Positions 22,191 to 33,312 of a DNA stretch of 64,000 bases are shown here, piece after piece. A program made the translations under genes and the position numbers. The stretch is from Chelydra serpentina (Eukaryota; Chordata; Testudines; Chelydridae). The stretch's first letter is position 1. Each line of letters opens with the position of its first letter. The notes under the pieces were generated by a model. The model ran no database searches, was not told the DNA's origin, and was given only the letters and a program-made list of their open reading frames with translations. The stretch spans positions 558,001-622,000 of the forward strand of contig JBAIAC010000133.1 in assembly GCA_037349315.1 (NCBI GenBank), given 5' to 3'.

Positions 22191-24350
22191 GGAGGGGCCC
22201 GGCTCGGCCCTCTCTCATTACCCAAACCGACGTGCACCATCCCGATCTCAGCCCAGCTCCTCCTGGAGAGGGGAAAATACCGAGGAAGACATTGACTCTG
22301 CTCCCCTCCTACCACCAAGATGGGAAAAGGCACTTTTTCTGCCCACCTTGGCTCTCCTGATTCAGCACAAAGATGAATCTGCTCCGTGCTGGCCCCAGAT
22401 CCTGGACGGAGTCCCTGGTTGCAGGGAAACCGAGGCAGGGGTTTAGAGTGAAGAGCATGTCCTGGATGCCAGCCCAAGGCCCATGCCAGGCGATAAGCCC
22501 TGGGGAGATCATACAGCAGATGTTCTTGGAAGCAGCCCGCAAAATGCCAAACCTCCATCCCCAGGGCACAGCCCACGGCACCCAGAGCCCCGGGCGGGTG
22601 GGTGGAGGAGACGGGGGTTCCTCTCTGAGCTCCCATCCCCTCTCCCCGGTCCTGTCTGTGCCGGGTGGGAACCTGGTCGACATGCACCTCTCATTCTTGG
22701 CTGGGGTTGGGGGGGCCAGATGCCGACGGCTGGGAGGATGAAGTGTGCAAACAACCCTGGGGAGGCTGCACATTCACACCCCTGGTGTCCTGGGCCCCCG
22801 CACAGCGGGCAAGGGCCTCTTCTCGATGTGGCAGAGGGACACGGGGGGGGGGGGGGCGGGGAGGGAGAAACCCTGAGGCTGCCCCCTCCTCTCAGACTGA
22901 GCCATGCCAAGCAGCAAGCCGATGCACTCGCTGTTGCAAACACACACCCGTGGGGGACACATGGATGCACAGCGGTGCATATGCAGACCGTTGGGCAAGC
23001 GTGTACGAGTGCACAGATGCAAGATAGACCTGCAAGTGTGCGTGCACACACACACACACACTTCAGAATGCATATGGACTAGAGCTGGGCAGGAATGTTT
23101 CCAGCCAATTGCCAGCAAAGACTGCTGCTTCGTCAACCCCGAGACTGCCCAGAAAAGGGTCAGTTCGGTCTCTCGTTTCCTTCAGTCCAGGATGGAATTT
23201 CGGGTCAAAATGAGAATGAGCGCGCTCTCGCCCCTCCCCCACGCCCGCTCAACCTAGACTAGTCAAGAGCCTAGCGGTCAGGGCACGCTCCTGGGACATC
23301 AGCCGGTTCAAGTCCCCGCTCTGGCTACTAGGACTCGCCTGTTGGAGGTTGTCCATCCGCCACCTACCCGGGCTGGCTGCAAACTAGCTGCTGTTGCCTC
23401 AGTTTCCCTTTCTTGGGGTTGCCAGTAACTTCACCGTAACTTTCGCGGGTTGTTTACAGCCCTTCTTGGGCTCTGGGTTTATTAACCAAGCTCACCAGGA
23501 CTCAGCAGAACTTCCTCCTAGCGGACAGCTGCACCCCCAGCCCTGGGCCTGGGGGAGTCTCTCTGTACAGGGCAGCTCGTGCACCCTTCCGGCTCCCTCG
23601 ACTAGCCAGCAGCAACTCCCAACACATCTTCCTTTGCTCGCCACAGGCCCCTGCTTTATCTTCACCCCAGAGGCCTGATTTGAGCCAGGTGCCCGGCCTG
23701 CCCTGGGACTTTGCTCATTGTCTCCACCTGGGGAGGTGAGCTAGGTGGGGCACAGGTGGGGCTGGGCCCATCGCTCCCTATAAGGCTAGTCCCCCTGTGC
23801 CAGAGCTGTTCCCCTTCGTGTCATTAACGAGATGTTCAGTGGCTCAGTGAAAGACTGAGAGACTCCAGCGATTCAAGCATGCCTGGGGGAGACCCCGGTT
23901 TGAGTCCCGGCTTGGAGCAGAGACGTGAGCCTGGCTTTTCACAGCCCAGCTGCCGGCTCTATTCCCGGCTCCCCTGGGGTGCTCTTGTTTTCAGGCTTTC
24001 CCCCAGAAAATGCCAAGAGGTCCCCGCTCTCCGCTCCGTTCCACACCAACGTGAAATCGAGCTCCGCACTCCCCGCGTTTTCCACGAAGCGGAATTCCGG
24101 TTTTCCGGCCACTCCTCAACTAGCCGCCGAAATACGGGTCTGTACGCACCCACCCCCAGACATCCACACGCCCGGAAGCTCGTATACGCAAGTCCAGCCC
24201 TGCTCTCGTGGACCCACGGGCCATAGCACAAGAGTGCGTGGACTGCGGAGACAATCCTGTGTGTGATCTGGAAAGGCGACAACACCTCCCGTCCCTCTAG
24301 CATCGTAGGATACAGCCTGGGGGACGATTCTGCCCCAAGGATCCACGCTG
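22191..24350. other. No gene; short SINE heads and CA tract
   Basis: Open frames up to 199 codons overlap on both strands and lack domains. A (CA)n tract is at 23,045-23,060. tRNA-like MIR heads are seen at about 23,265-23,330 ('ggttcaagtccccgctctgg') and about 23,870-23,915. A G-run is at about 22,842. Confidence 0.4.
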
Positions 24351-24354
24351 CGGT

Positions 24355-24590
24355 GCGCAAGCAGCGTGAGCTAATGGGAAGAGCAGGGGATTCGGCGTCA
24401 AGAGCTCTGGGTTTTGCCAGCAACCTGCAGGGTGATTTTTGCATAAGTCATTTCCCCCTCCCAGCCCTGGTCCACCTTGTCTCTTTGGGGGAGGGACTGT
24501 CGCTCACTATGTGTGTGTACAGCGCCTACCACAATGGGGACCTGATCTCAACAGAGGCCTCGGGGTGCTAATGTAATTTGGATAATAACA
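24355..24590 (+). mobile_element. MIR-like SINE
   Basis: It has the head ('gagctaatgggaagagcagg'), the CORE and the tail 'tgtacagcgcctaccacaat'. It is close to full length. Confidence 0.75.
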
Positions 24591-24803
24591 GCACAGGGCA
24601 ATCCCGGTTTATGGACAGAATTACCAGCAGATTTTCATCCCGTGTGTGAATAGCGGAGCGCCTAGAATTGACCTGCCTTTTGGATGATGGAAAACCAAGA
24701 GGGGAGATGACTTTTGGAAGGAGTTGAATTTCTCCGGCGTGCTTTATATGTTATGAAATGAGCTGGCATCAGTCAATTCCTAGGTACCACAGTGACAGGC
24801 GCT

Positions 24804-24892
24804 AGATGGATAGATAGATAGATAGATAGATGGATAGATAGATAGATAGATAGATAGATAGAATGTATGGAGGTAGATAGATAATCCCCTTC
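24804..24892 (+). repeat. (GATA)n microsatellite
   Basis: About fifteen GATA units with one GGATA interruption and a degenerate end. Confidence 0.9.
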
Positions 24893-25489
24893 TGATATTA
24901 GACAGACAGACAATCCTCTTTTGGTGACAGATAGATGGACAGATCACCTTACGATAGTCGAGCAAGAGAAACTGATTTGAGGCCAGTGCAAAACTTTCTA
25001 AGAAAAATACACTGAAAAGTGAACAAGAAGCAAAATTGTCTTTGTTTTTTCTCATTGGCAAATGAACACTCAGAGTGAGGGCCATTGCCCCGATCTGTGG
25101 GAGGAGACATCAAGGGCAGAGCCAGTGTCTAAATTAGCATGAAGTGTTTCCATTGTGCGCTGCACAATGCGGGGCCATATGTCAGGGACTTGGCTGGCAG
25201 GGCGGGGAACAATGGGCACCGCAGCCGGTCGGGAAATAGCGACAGAATGTTCACACTTTCGTAACGTGATTAATCTGTCTGGGCTGCCCCGGGAAAGGGC
25301 CTGCTCTCGCCTGCGCAGCCCGGGAGGGGCTGGGAACGGAGACAGCATCCGCCGCACCCTGGGACAGAGAGACGGAGTTTACATCCTGGGCAGGCTCCCA
25401 GGGAAAGGCTGGAGGCCGAGCGGAGACCCTAGCTTGAGGCTGTGCCAGGACGAGCGTCAGGCCTGAAGGTGAGGGCGGTCCGGAGTCAG

Positions 25490-25735
25490 AGCCCACGTTG
25501 GAACACAGGCCCCGAAAGGGGAAGTGACGCACCCCAGGTCCCGTGGAGACAGAGCTAGGAATAAAACTCCCATTAGACCCCACTCCCCTCCCACACCTGA
25601 TGACGGAACCCAGGAGTCCTGATGCCAAGCCCCCTGCTCTAACCATTAGACCCCACTCCCCTCCCACACCTGATGACGGAACCCAGGAGTCCTGACGCCA
25701 AGCCCCATACTCTAATCATAGACCCCTGCATGGGC
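25490..25735 (-). mobile_element. MIR-like SINE, reverse, with duplicated head
   Basis: After 'gggaagtgacgcaccccagg' a piece of about 70 bp containing 'ccattagaccccactcccct' and 'gaacccaggagtcctga' occurs twice in a row (about 25,572 and 25,642) with very few differences. Confidence 0.7.
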
Positions 25736-25814
25736 TGGAGGTGACACTGACGAGGGATATGGCAGCGCTTGCCCCGAGGGTACATCTACCTTCTTTTTAA
25801 GCGCCGCTTCTTGC

Positions 25815-25937
25815 ACTCACCCGGCGGCGCTCCGGGTCTTTGGCGGCATTTTGGCGGCGGGTCCTCACTCACTCCGGGTCTTCGGTGGTACCTGCCGCCG
25901 AAATGCCGCCGAAGACCCGGAGCGCCGCCGGGTGAGT
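25815..25937. repeat. GC-rich inverted repeat (46-bp arms)
   Basis: The left arm 25,815-25,860 and the right arm 25,892-25,937 are reverse complements with 3 mismatches in 46 positions and a 31-base centre. The arms contain several GCCGCC/GGCGGC words and end in ACTCACC / GGTGAGT. No gene is attached. Confidence 0.85.
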
Positions 25938-25979
25938 ACAGGGGGAGGCGCCTTTTTATAGCGCCGCTCCCCCTGCGCT

Positions 25980-26990
25980 CCGGACCTGGCTATGCTACTG
26001 CCCCAGAGTTATTGTTAACATGCTAGCATGAGCCCGGCTGACCCCCAGCTGTCTCCCTGAGCTGGGAGACACCCGCTGAGAGCCTGCACCGAACCCCGAT
26101 CTGCTAGCTGCTTTTTTCCCCTTTCCCTTCATTAATGCACGGCCAGGCTTGGCCTGTGTCACAGCTCTGCCCTTGGGGACCTGGCTGTAACCCCATGGCA
26201 ATCGCAGGCTTATGGCTGTATAGGGGAGCTCTTGGAAGGACAGAGCCGTCACCGTCTCTCTGTGTTTCCCTCCCCCCGCCATGCTTTTTATTTCCTCTTT
26301 AATGTTTCCCGCGGAGCCGAGGCCAATCGATTACGTAAAGACATTTGGAGCAAGTCGACGAACAGCTGCAACTTGTCCCGCGGGGACCTGTCCATCAGAG
26401 GACAGGGACGAAGGGCGAGGAGCAGCGCACTCTTTTCCCTGCTTCCACCAGAGGGGCCGGGAGGGACGGAGGTGGGCGTTTGCGACCCTCGGAGCCCCTC
26501 GGCGCTAGAGGGCAGAGGCCCACCCCATTGTAACGCTTCCCAGGCCTGACACGCTCATCGCCTCCAACACACTGCTGCCATAACAGGTACCTAAAAAGTG
26601 TCACGTAAGGTGTAGTATGTAAACTGGTGACGTGCTGGTCCCAAAAACCATTGCATGATGTGTGTGCGGGTTGTGTACCAAGAGATATAGATGTCTGCTG
26701 GAAAAGTGTTCTGAAGGGTGTATTTGAGGCAGTGCATAAACCCAGCCTGCCTTAGACAAAGGAACGTGTATTTACCTGCCTGACTGGCTTGATTACAGGC
26801 AGAGGACGATGAAAGTACATTTATATATAAGGTAAACAAAGCCATCAAGCTAACAAGCGAAGACAGTCACAACCGGGGAACGGAATCTGGACTGCAGGAA
26901 GATTTCCTGGCTCTTGAGGCAGAGACAATGGACTCTGGGTAATACAGGGGGAGCAAAAAAGCTTTTTCAGGATCATCACTTAGGGGACAG
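25980..26990. other. No gene; unclassified repeat-like stretch
   Basis: The second half (about 26,580-26,985) has the even composition and phrases of an interspersed repeat ('gtaaactggtgacgtgctgg', 'gacaatggactctgggta') but I cannot name the family. CCACCAGAGGGGCC at about 26,446 weakly resembles a CTCF site. Confidence 0.35.
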
Positions 26991-26995
26991 AATTG

Positions 26996-27163
26996 GGGGA
27001 GGGATAGCTCAGTGGTTTGAGCATTGGCCTCCTAAACCCAGGGTTGTGAGTTCAATCCTTGAGGGGGTCATTTAGGGATATGGGGCAAAAATTGGGGATT
27101 GGTCCTGCTTTGAGCAGGGGGTTGGACTAGATGACCTTCTAACATCCCTTCTATTCTATGACA
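26996..27163 (+). mobile_element. Turtle tRNA-derived SINE (Cry type)
   Basis: It has a pol III A box (TAGCTCAGTGG) and a B box (GAGTTCAATCC) about 33 bp apart, then a tRNA-unrelated region, then a CR1-like tail ('ggactagatgaccttct'). Cry-type SINEs with a CR1-related tail are characteristic of cryptodiran turtles. This is the best single clue to the host. It looks intact and fairly young. Confidence 0.85.
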
Positions 27164-27169
27164 GCACCC

Positions 27170-27915
27170 TTTGAGCCAGGGAAAGTTGTATCCCCTAGTC
27201 CAGAGGGTTTTATGGGGCAGTTGCATGTGTTTTGGGGGATCACGTTGGCTCAGATTCCCCCCCCCCCCGTTGTTTCCATTCCTGCAGCTGTCACGGTCAC
27301 CCAAACTGGGAGGGGATCTTTCATTGCTGCTGAGCGGGTCTGAGCCAGGAGTGGGGTACGGGAGGGGCTGATCCACAGGGCTCTCAGTCCCTTTGCTCCA
27401 CATGCTCTTCCTCTTCTGTCTCCTGCTTCCCCAAGTAGCTGGTCCCTGTTCTGAGCATGCAGTGTAGAGCCTCCAAGGGGAAGCACCAGGGCTGGGGGCG
27501 GTGTAGGGGATATAAGGGGTCATGGGGGGGCCCACTACATGCCTCATCTCATTCCTCTGGAGGGGCGGGTTCCCCCTTCCCTCTCCCACTGGTTGGATCT
27601 TTCCTGTGTGTCTGTTTCAACGAGTTCTTTTAAAGCCTCAAGGTCACTGGGGTTGTTCAGGTTCAAAGGCGATTCTGGAGCGGCTGCAGCGCCAGAGAGG
27701 GGTGGGGGGCAGAGGGTGGGAATGGGCTGGCCCTGTGACCCGTCTACGCCGCCCCCACCGGCGCTTCAGGGCCTGGCGCTGATACGGCCTCCCCTCCCCT
27801 TTGTCTCCCACTTTGAGGGAGGCGATTTTGTCATATAGGAACGTAGGTTTGCTGCACCCAATCAGACCATCGGTGCAGCAGCTCACCCACCAATAGCAGG
27901 TCTCCACACAGGAGA
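27170..27915. other. No gene seen
   Basis: Open frames of up to 170 codons have no domain. 'aggaacgtaggtttgctgc' at about 27,838 is a short CR1-like scrap. Confidence 0.4.
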
Positions 27916-27919
27916 GAGG

Positions 27920-28075
27920 TAGGATGGTCCAGTGGTTAGGATGCTAGCCTTGGGCTGCCGAGACCTGACTCCAGTTCCCAGCTCTGCTGCGGACTCCCTA
28001 TGAGACCTTGGGCCAGTCACTTTGCTTCTTTCTCTGTGCCTCAGTTTCCCATGCCCAGATGCTGCAGTGATGGGG
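27920..28075 (+). mobile_element. MIR-like SINE
   Basis: 'ccagtggttaggatgctagc', 'gaccttgggccagtcac' and 'tgtgcctcagtttcccatg' occur in MIR order. Confidence 0.85.
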
Positions 28076-28544
28076 AGAGGGGCAGAAAAGTACCATAAAC
28101 AGATGATGCTGCAGAGGGAGGCAAAAGCCCCACAATTAAGGTAGAAATAGGCCTGCAACAGACCCCCAGAAACCCTCTGTGAGCCTCCCAGTTCAGATCC
28201 AGGTTCAAGGTGCGGGCCCATCTCGACTCATGATGCACCCGGACCCTGTCTGAGCCACGTTGGATCAGCACCCTCCACCGGTTGTGTGTGGCAGGAGGAA
28301 AATCCATGCCCCCTGCTGTGATCATTTCATGCGTCAGAGCATGAGATTCGATTACCCGCCAGTCTTAATAGGCGTAGCCGCAACCGGCCATTACCGCTCG
28401 CAAAATGACCCAGCTGCAACAGGAAAGACAAGAGGGAGATACTAAAAAAGAAAGAACGAAAGAGAGAAAGAAAGAGGGAAGAGTCTTTTTTCCAAAGCCG
28501 AGATCTCTCTTTTTCTGTGGCACAGTTTAATTCCATTCCCCACC

Positions 28545-28755
28545 TCCCCGACTTTCTTATGCAATAATAAATAATAAATCCTCATACATTCTAAACAGCC
28601 AAGACACACACACACACAAGGGCATGTTATTTACAAGGGATATTTTTTTCCCTCCACAGTTGCTTTTCGTTTCTTTCTTTTTTTTTTTTTTTGTAAAAAG
28701 TGCACAACCCCACAAATAAATAGCAACATGTATCAATAAATTAATTCAATAAATA
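28545..28755 (-). other. AU-rich segment, AUUUA-like on minus strand
   Basis: On the minus strand it has five ATTTA pentamers in two clusters (around 28,565-28,580 and 28,715-28,755). A pyrimidine run and (CA)5 lie between them. It could be a distant part of the NHLH1 3'UTR, about 4.6 kb past the stop codon, or chance A/T-rich DNA. Confidence 0.3.
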
Positions 28756-28959
28756 GCCTTGTGGCACAGAGACGTGACTGATGAGTGAAGGAGGCAGCAG
28801 GTCGGCCCCACTCTCCCCGTCCATCGGCTTCCCCTGCTGAACCGTGTGTGGATGGGAAATCCGTCCGTCTTTACTGTTCATAACGCCCTGCCGTCCAGGG
28901 ATCTCAAAGCACGTGGTGGACGTTCGCTGACGAGTCCGCATGAGGCCGAGGTAGGTAGC

Positions 28960-29065
28960 ATTCTCCCTATTTATACAGAGGGGGAAACTGCGGCAGAGAG
29001 GAGGGACGTGGCTCACCCCAGTGAATCAGCGGCAGAGCTGGGAACAGAGCTCAGAAGGCCTGATT
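28960..29065 (-). mobile_element. MIR-like SINE fragment, reverse orientation
   Basis: 'gggggaaactgcggcagaga' then 'cagcggcagagctgggaac'. Confidence 0.7.
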
Positions 29066-29264
29066 AGAACAGCGTGTTGGGGAAAAAACCCCTCTTTTCA
29101 TCAGTTTTGTCCACTGAATTTCATCTGAACCCTCAAATGGAACTGGAAAGATTCAGCAATAGTGGCTGTGATGAAATGCCTAGAGAGACAGACAGACAAA
29201 AATCACAGACATATAGACACAGAGAGGGAGGGTGAGTATGTTGATAAAAGGATATGTATTGCGA

Positions 29265-29323
29265 CAGATGGATATAGATGGGTGTGTAAGGGGATAGATA
29301 GCTAGATAGATGGGTGTGTATGG

Positions 29324-29371
<48 letters not shown>

Positions 29372-29539
29372 GGATGGATGGATGGGGTGTATGGGGATAG
29401 ATAGATAGATAGATAGATGGATGGATGGGGTGTATGGGGATAGATAGATAGATAGATAGATGGATGGATGGGGTGTATGGGGATAGATAGATAGATGGAT
29501 GGATGGGGTGTATGGGGATAGATAGATAGGTGTGTATGG

Positions 29540-29571
<32 letters not shown>

Positions 29572-29615
29572 GGGTGTGTATGGAGATAGATAGATAGATA
29601 GATGGGTGTGTATGG

Positions 29616-29659
<44 letters not shown>

Positions 29660-29865
29660 GGGGTATATGGGGATAGATAGATAGATAGATAGATAGGTGT
29701 GTATGGAGATAGATAGTAGATAGATAGATAGATAGATAGATGGGGTGTATGGAGATAGATAGATAGATAGATAGGTGTGTATGGAGATAGATAGATAGAT
29801 AGATAGATAGATTAGATAGGTGTGTATGGAGATAGATTAGATAGATAGATAGATGGGGTGTATGG

Positions 29866-29921
<56 letters not shown>

Positions 29922-30010
29922 GGGGTATATGGGGATAGATAGATAGATAGATAGGTGTGTATGGAGATAGATAGTAGATAGATAGATAGATAGATAGATG
30001 GGGTGTATGG

Positions 30011-30048
<38 letters not shown>

Positions 30049-30058
30049 GTGTGTATGG

Positions 30059-30090
<32 letters not shown>

Positions 30091-30107
30091 TAGATAGGTG
30101 TGTATGG

Positions 30108-30143
<36 letters not shown>

Positions 30144-30199
30144 TAGATAGATAGATAGATGGGGTATATGGGGATAGATAGATAGATAGGTGTGTATGG

Positions 30200-30259
<60 letters not shown>

Positions 30260-30306
30260 GGGGTGTATGGAGATAGATAGATAGATAGATAGATAGGTGT
30301 GTATGG

Positions 30307-30346
<40 letters not shown>

Positions 30347-30412
30347 GATGATGTGTATGGAGCTAGCTAGCTAGCTATGTGTGCATGGAGATAGATAGCT
30401 GTGTATGGGGAT
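29265..30412 (+). repeat. Large composite GATA array
   Basis: More than 1.1 kb of (GATA)n blocks of 3-17 units. They are separated by a recurrent spacer of about 15-20 bases, either 'gggtgtgtatggagatag' or 'ggggtgtatggggatag'. Larger stretches are themselves repeated (for example the text around 29,690-29,760 and 29,950-30,010). It ends in short GCTA and degenerate units. It resembles the Bkm-type GATA satellites of reptiles. Confidence 0.95.
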
Positions 30413-30419
30413 AAATGAT

Positions 30420-32370
30420 AAATAGATGTTCTGACCCTGTAGACCCTTAGCCACAGGAATGATCCCATTGAAGCCAATAGACAGGTGGATTTTTGCAGGC
30501 TCAGACCCATAAAGTTCATGCTTGTTTACTTGTCTGCGCCAGCTCTTTCTCGACTGGCGGCAGGCCCTGGGTTTTGTTTACTGTGCGCTCATGCAGCGAT
30601 CGGATTGGCATGTCTCTTTGGTTCTAATGTCTACCAATCAGATTCTCTTTCTCTGACAATAACCACGGCTTGGCTTTGCCACTGGAAACGGGGGGATGGA
30701 TTTGCTGAGCTGGGCAGCTGGGGGTTGGGTCCCAGGGAAGTGCAGGGCACCGCCTGACCCCCAGGGCTGGGGCCAGGACTCCCAGGAGGGGACTAGAGAG
30801 ACATCCCGCTCTGTGCAACCAATTCGCTGGGGGGCTGGAATCCCGCACTGTCCGCGGATGCCTTCACCTGGAGCTATAGCGCTTGCTTCTCTGCTCCTGA
30901 TTTACACCAGGGAGCATGAGAAGACACGCAGCCCCATAGGTCACCGGCCTGGGTTGAGCTCGTCACAGCTGCCTGGTTTGGTCACCCAGTTCCCATTCAT
31001 TTAGCCCCGGGGCCGTCATTTGCACCAGTGCAAACTGGGTGCACAGATCCCTCTACGGCGCAGCTGCCCCAGTGCAAACCCACCGCAGATCATAGTTTAC
31101 ACCAGGGAGGCACTGGAGAAACTGCACTGGTGAAAACTGCTCTGTTGGGGTAAATTGTGTCCCACTAAAGGGTTTAAACCAGTGACTGGAATCCCAGTGG
31201 AGGTGAGGCGTGACTCCTGCTTCGCACGGGGTTTAATGACAATGCAAGGTGCATGGCAAAGGAGAGTCGAGGCCTGAAGCCCTAAGAGAGGTGTCAATTA
31301 ACTACTCCCATTCCTCGCAGCAGGATGTTCACTCTGGAGGCTAATGATGGCAATGTAGTGGTCAGTCTTACTTATTCATTGTGCACTGATCATTACAGCA
31401 GACAAATCCAGTCATCTGAGATTGTTGGTGTAGTTTGGGATTGTATCTGAAGCTTGAGTAGAGAGTCACCACATTTTCCCCAGTTTGACCCCTCTTAATA
31501 GAGGCATCTGTTTTGGGAAATATGAAACAGCCTTAGGGACCAGAGCCTGCTGCCATCAAACACTTACTGGGCTTGACTGCCTGTTGTCCACCTTGTCCAG
31601 TCACTTATACCAGTGCAAAGCAGGTGCAAAACGCTCGTGAGTCAGGATGGGCACCGTTCACACTCACTTTGCACCACTATAAACAACAGCAGGACAATGG
31701 AGATTGGAGCCTATTAACTGCAACGGGGGCAAACTCTGACCTTTGAGAACTGGCTTGGGAGATCGAGATCCAGTCTTGGTGGTAGTTCTCACCCTGGGGA
31801 TGGACTCACAGCCAGGTTTCCCTTGCCCTTATTGGAGAAGGGATGGGGACATGACAGAGGACAAGGTTTATGCCTTCTGGATCTACATCTAAGCAAGGAA
31901 ACGCCCTATTTCCCATCCAGCTGTGGGAACCTTCCGCCCTTCGTTAGGTTCTGGACCCTGCAGGAAAACTGCTGCTTTCTCATCTTTGTGGAGCCAGGGC
32001 TGGGGGCTGCCCCATGTCTTCCGGTTTTGCAGCATGTTTGGTATTTCTTTTCAGGGCAGGAAAAGCCAGGAGACCTGCGGCTGTGCATGGAATGCCAGAG
32101 CTCACTGGGGGCGGGGCAAGCTCCCTTCCTTGTCTGCCTAGATCTGGGGGTTGCCGGGGGCGTCAGCTCTGATGGCGCGGCAGCCCCTCGAGACAGGCCC
32201 TTTTGGGAGCCCAGTGTATGGTGCCATACACCTGGGAGAGATGCAGCCGACAGACGAAAGGTCTGAAATGTTCCTGCTGTTGGCACTTCACCAATCCAGG
32301 CCATGGCTCTGGTAGAAGAAGGAGCAGAGAGACACGCGGGCTAGACCCCAGGACTGTTGGTGCTGCTGTG
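30420..32370. other. No gene; possible far NHLH1 3' flank
   Basis: It contains pieces of the 'gtgcaaa' palindromic family near 31,018-31,140 and 31,605-31,690. An ATTAAA on the minus strand near 31,230 is the nearest polyadenylation-like word past the NHLH1 stop, but its use is unsupported. Confidence 0.35.
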
Positions 32371-32379
32371 GCTCGGATG

Positions 32380-33312
32380 TCCAGCTTGGGGTTCAAGTAA
32401 GAGAGGGAGCAGACAGACGGATGGAGGGGTGGACAGACATGGGCTCGGTGGCTCAAGATGCCCCGCATGTGGTCCAGGTAGCAGCTAGACAGATAGATGG
32501 ATGTAGGCTTGGTGGCTCAGATGTCCAGTAGGAGATGTAGCAGAAACACGGACGGAGGGACATAGTCTCGGTGGCTCAGACTCCAGCAAGTGGTCAGGTA
32601 GGATATATGGTAAACGCATGGACAGACAGGCAGACAGACAGAGATGGGCTTGGTGGCTCACACGTCTGGCAGGATATGGAGGGGAAATACGGATGGACAG
32701 ATGGACAATTGTTGGCTCAGACATCCCGCACGGGGTTCGGGTAGGAAATGTAGCCGACAGATGGACACATGGACCTGGGCTCGGTGGCTCAGACGTCCAG
32801 CACGTGGTTCAGGCAGGAGATGTAGCAGACAGACGGCCGTGGGCTCGGTGGCTCAGACGTCCAGCACGTGGTTCAGGTAGGAGATGTAGCAGACAGACGG
32901 CCGTGGGCTCGGTGGCTCAGACATCTAGCACGTGGTTCAGGTAGGAGATGCAGGAGACAGACGGACGTGGGCTCGGTGGCTTAGACGTCCAGCATGTGGT
33001 TCAGGTAGGAGATGTAGCAGACAGACGGACGTGGGCTCGGTGGCTTAGACGTCCAGCACGTGGTTCAGGTAGGAGATGTAGCAGACAGACGGACGTGGGC
33101 TCGGTGGTTCAGACGTCCAGCACGTGGTTCAGGTAGGAGATGTAGCAGACAGACGGACGTGGGCTCGGTGGCTTAGACGTCCAGCACGTGGTTCAGGTAG
33201 GAGGTGTAGCAGACAGACGGACGTGGGCTCGGTGGCTTAGACGTCCAGCACGTGGTTCAGGTAGGAGATGTAGCAGACAGACGGACGTGGGCTCGGTGGC
33301 TCAGACGTCCAG
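32380..33312 (+). repeat. 64-bp minisatellite derived from the NHLH1 coding end
   Basis: The word CACGTGG (or one-base variants) recurs at 32,801, 32,865, 32,929, 32,993, 33,057, 33,121, 33,185 and 33,249, always 64 bp apart; the ninth, at 33,313, is inside the NHLH1 CDS. The first 41 bp of each unit match 33,301-33,341, which on the minus strand is the last 12 codons (ending N-H-V-L-D-V) plus stop. The other 23 bp ('cagacggacgtggg', 'ctcggtggc') come from the sequence after the stop. Leftward of 32,800 the units lose length and identity but are traceable to about 32,380. It lies where the 3'UTR should be. Confidence 0.95.

Noticed and set aside
23260..23920. tRNA-like sequences at about 23,265 and 23,870
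   Set aside because: They are MIR-type SINE heads. Only the B-box-like 'ggttcaagtcc' or 'ggtttgagtccc' region is good.
26996..27080. tRNA gene (A and B boxes present)
   Set aside because: The boxes belong to the Cry-type SINE head. No cloverleaf with a proper acceptor stem forms, and a SINE body and CR1-like tail follow.
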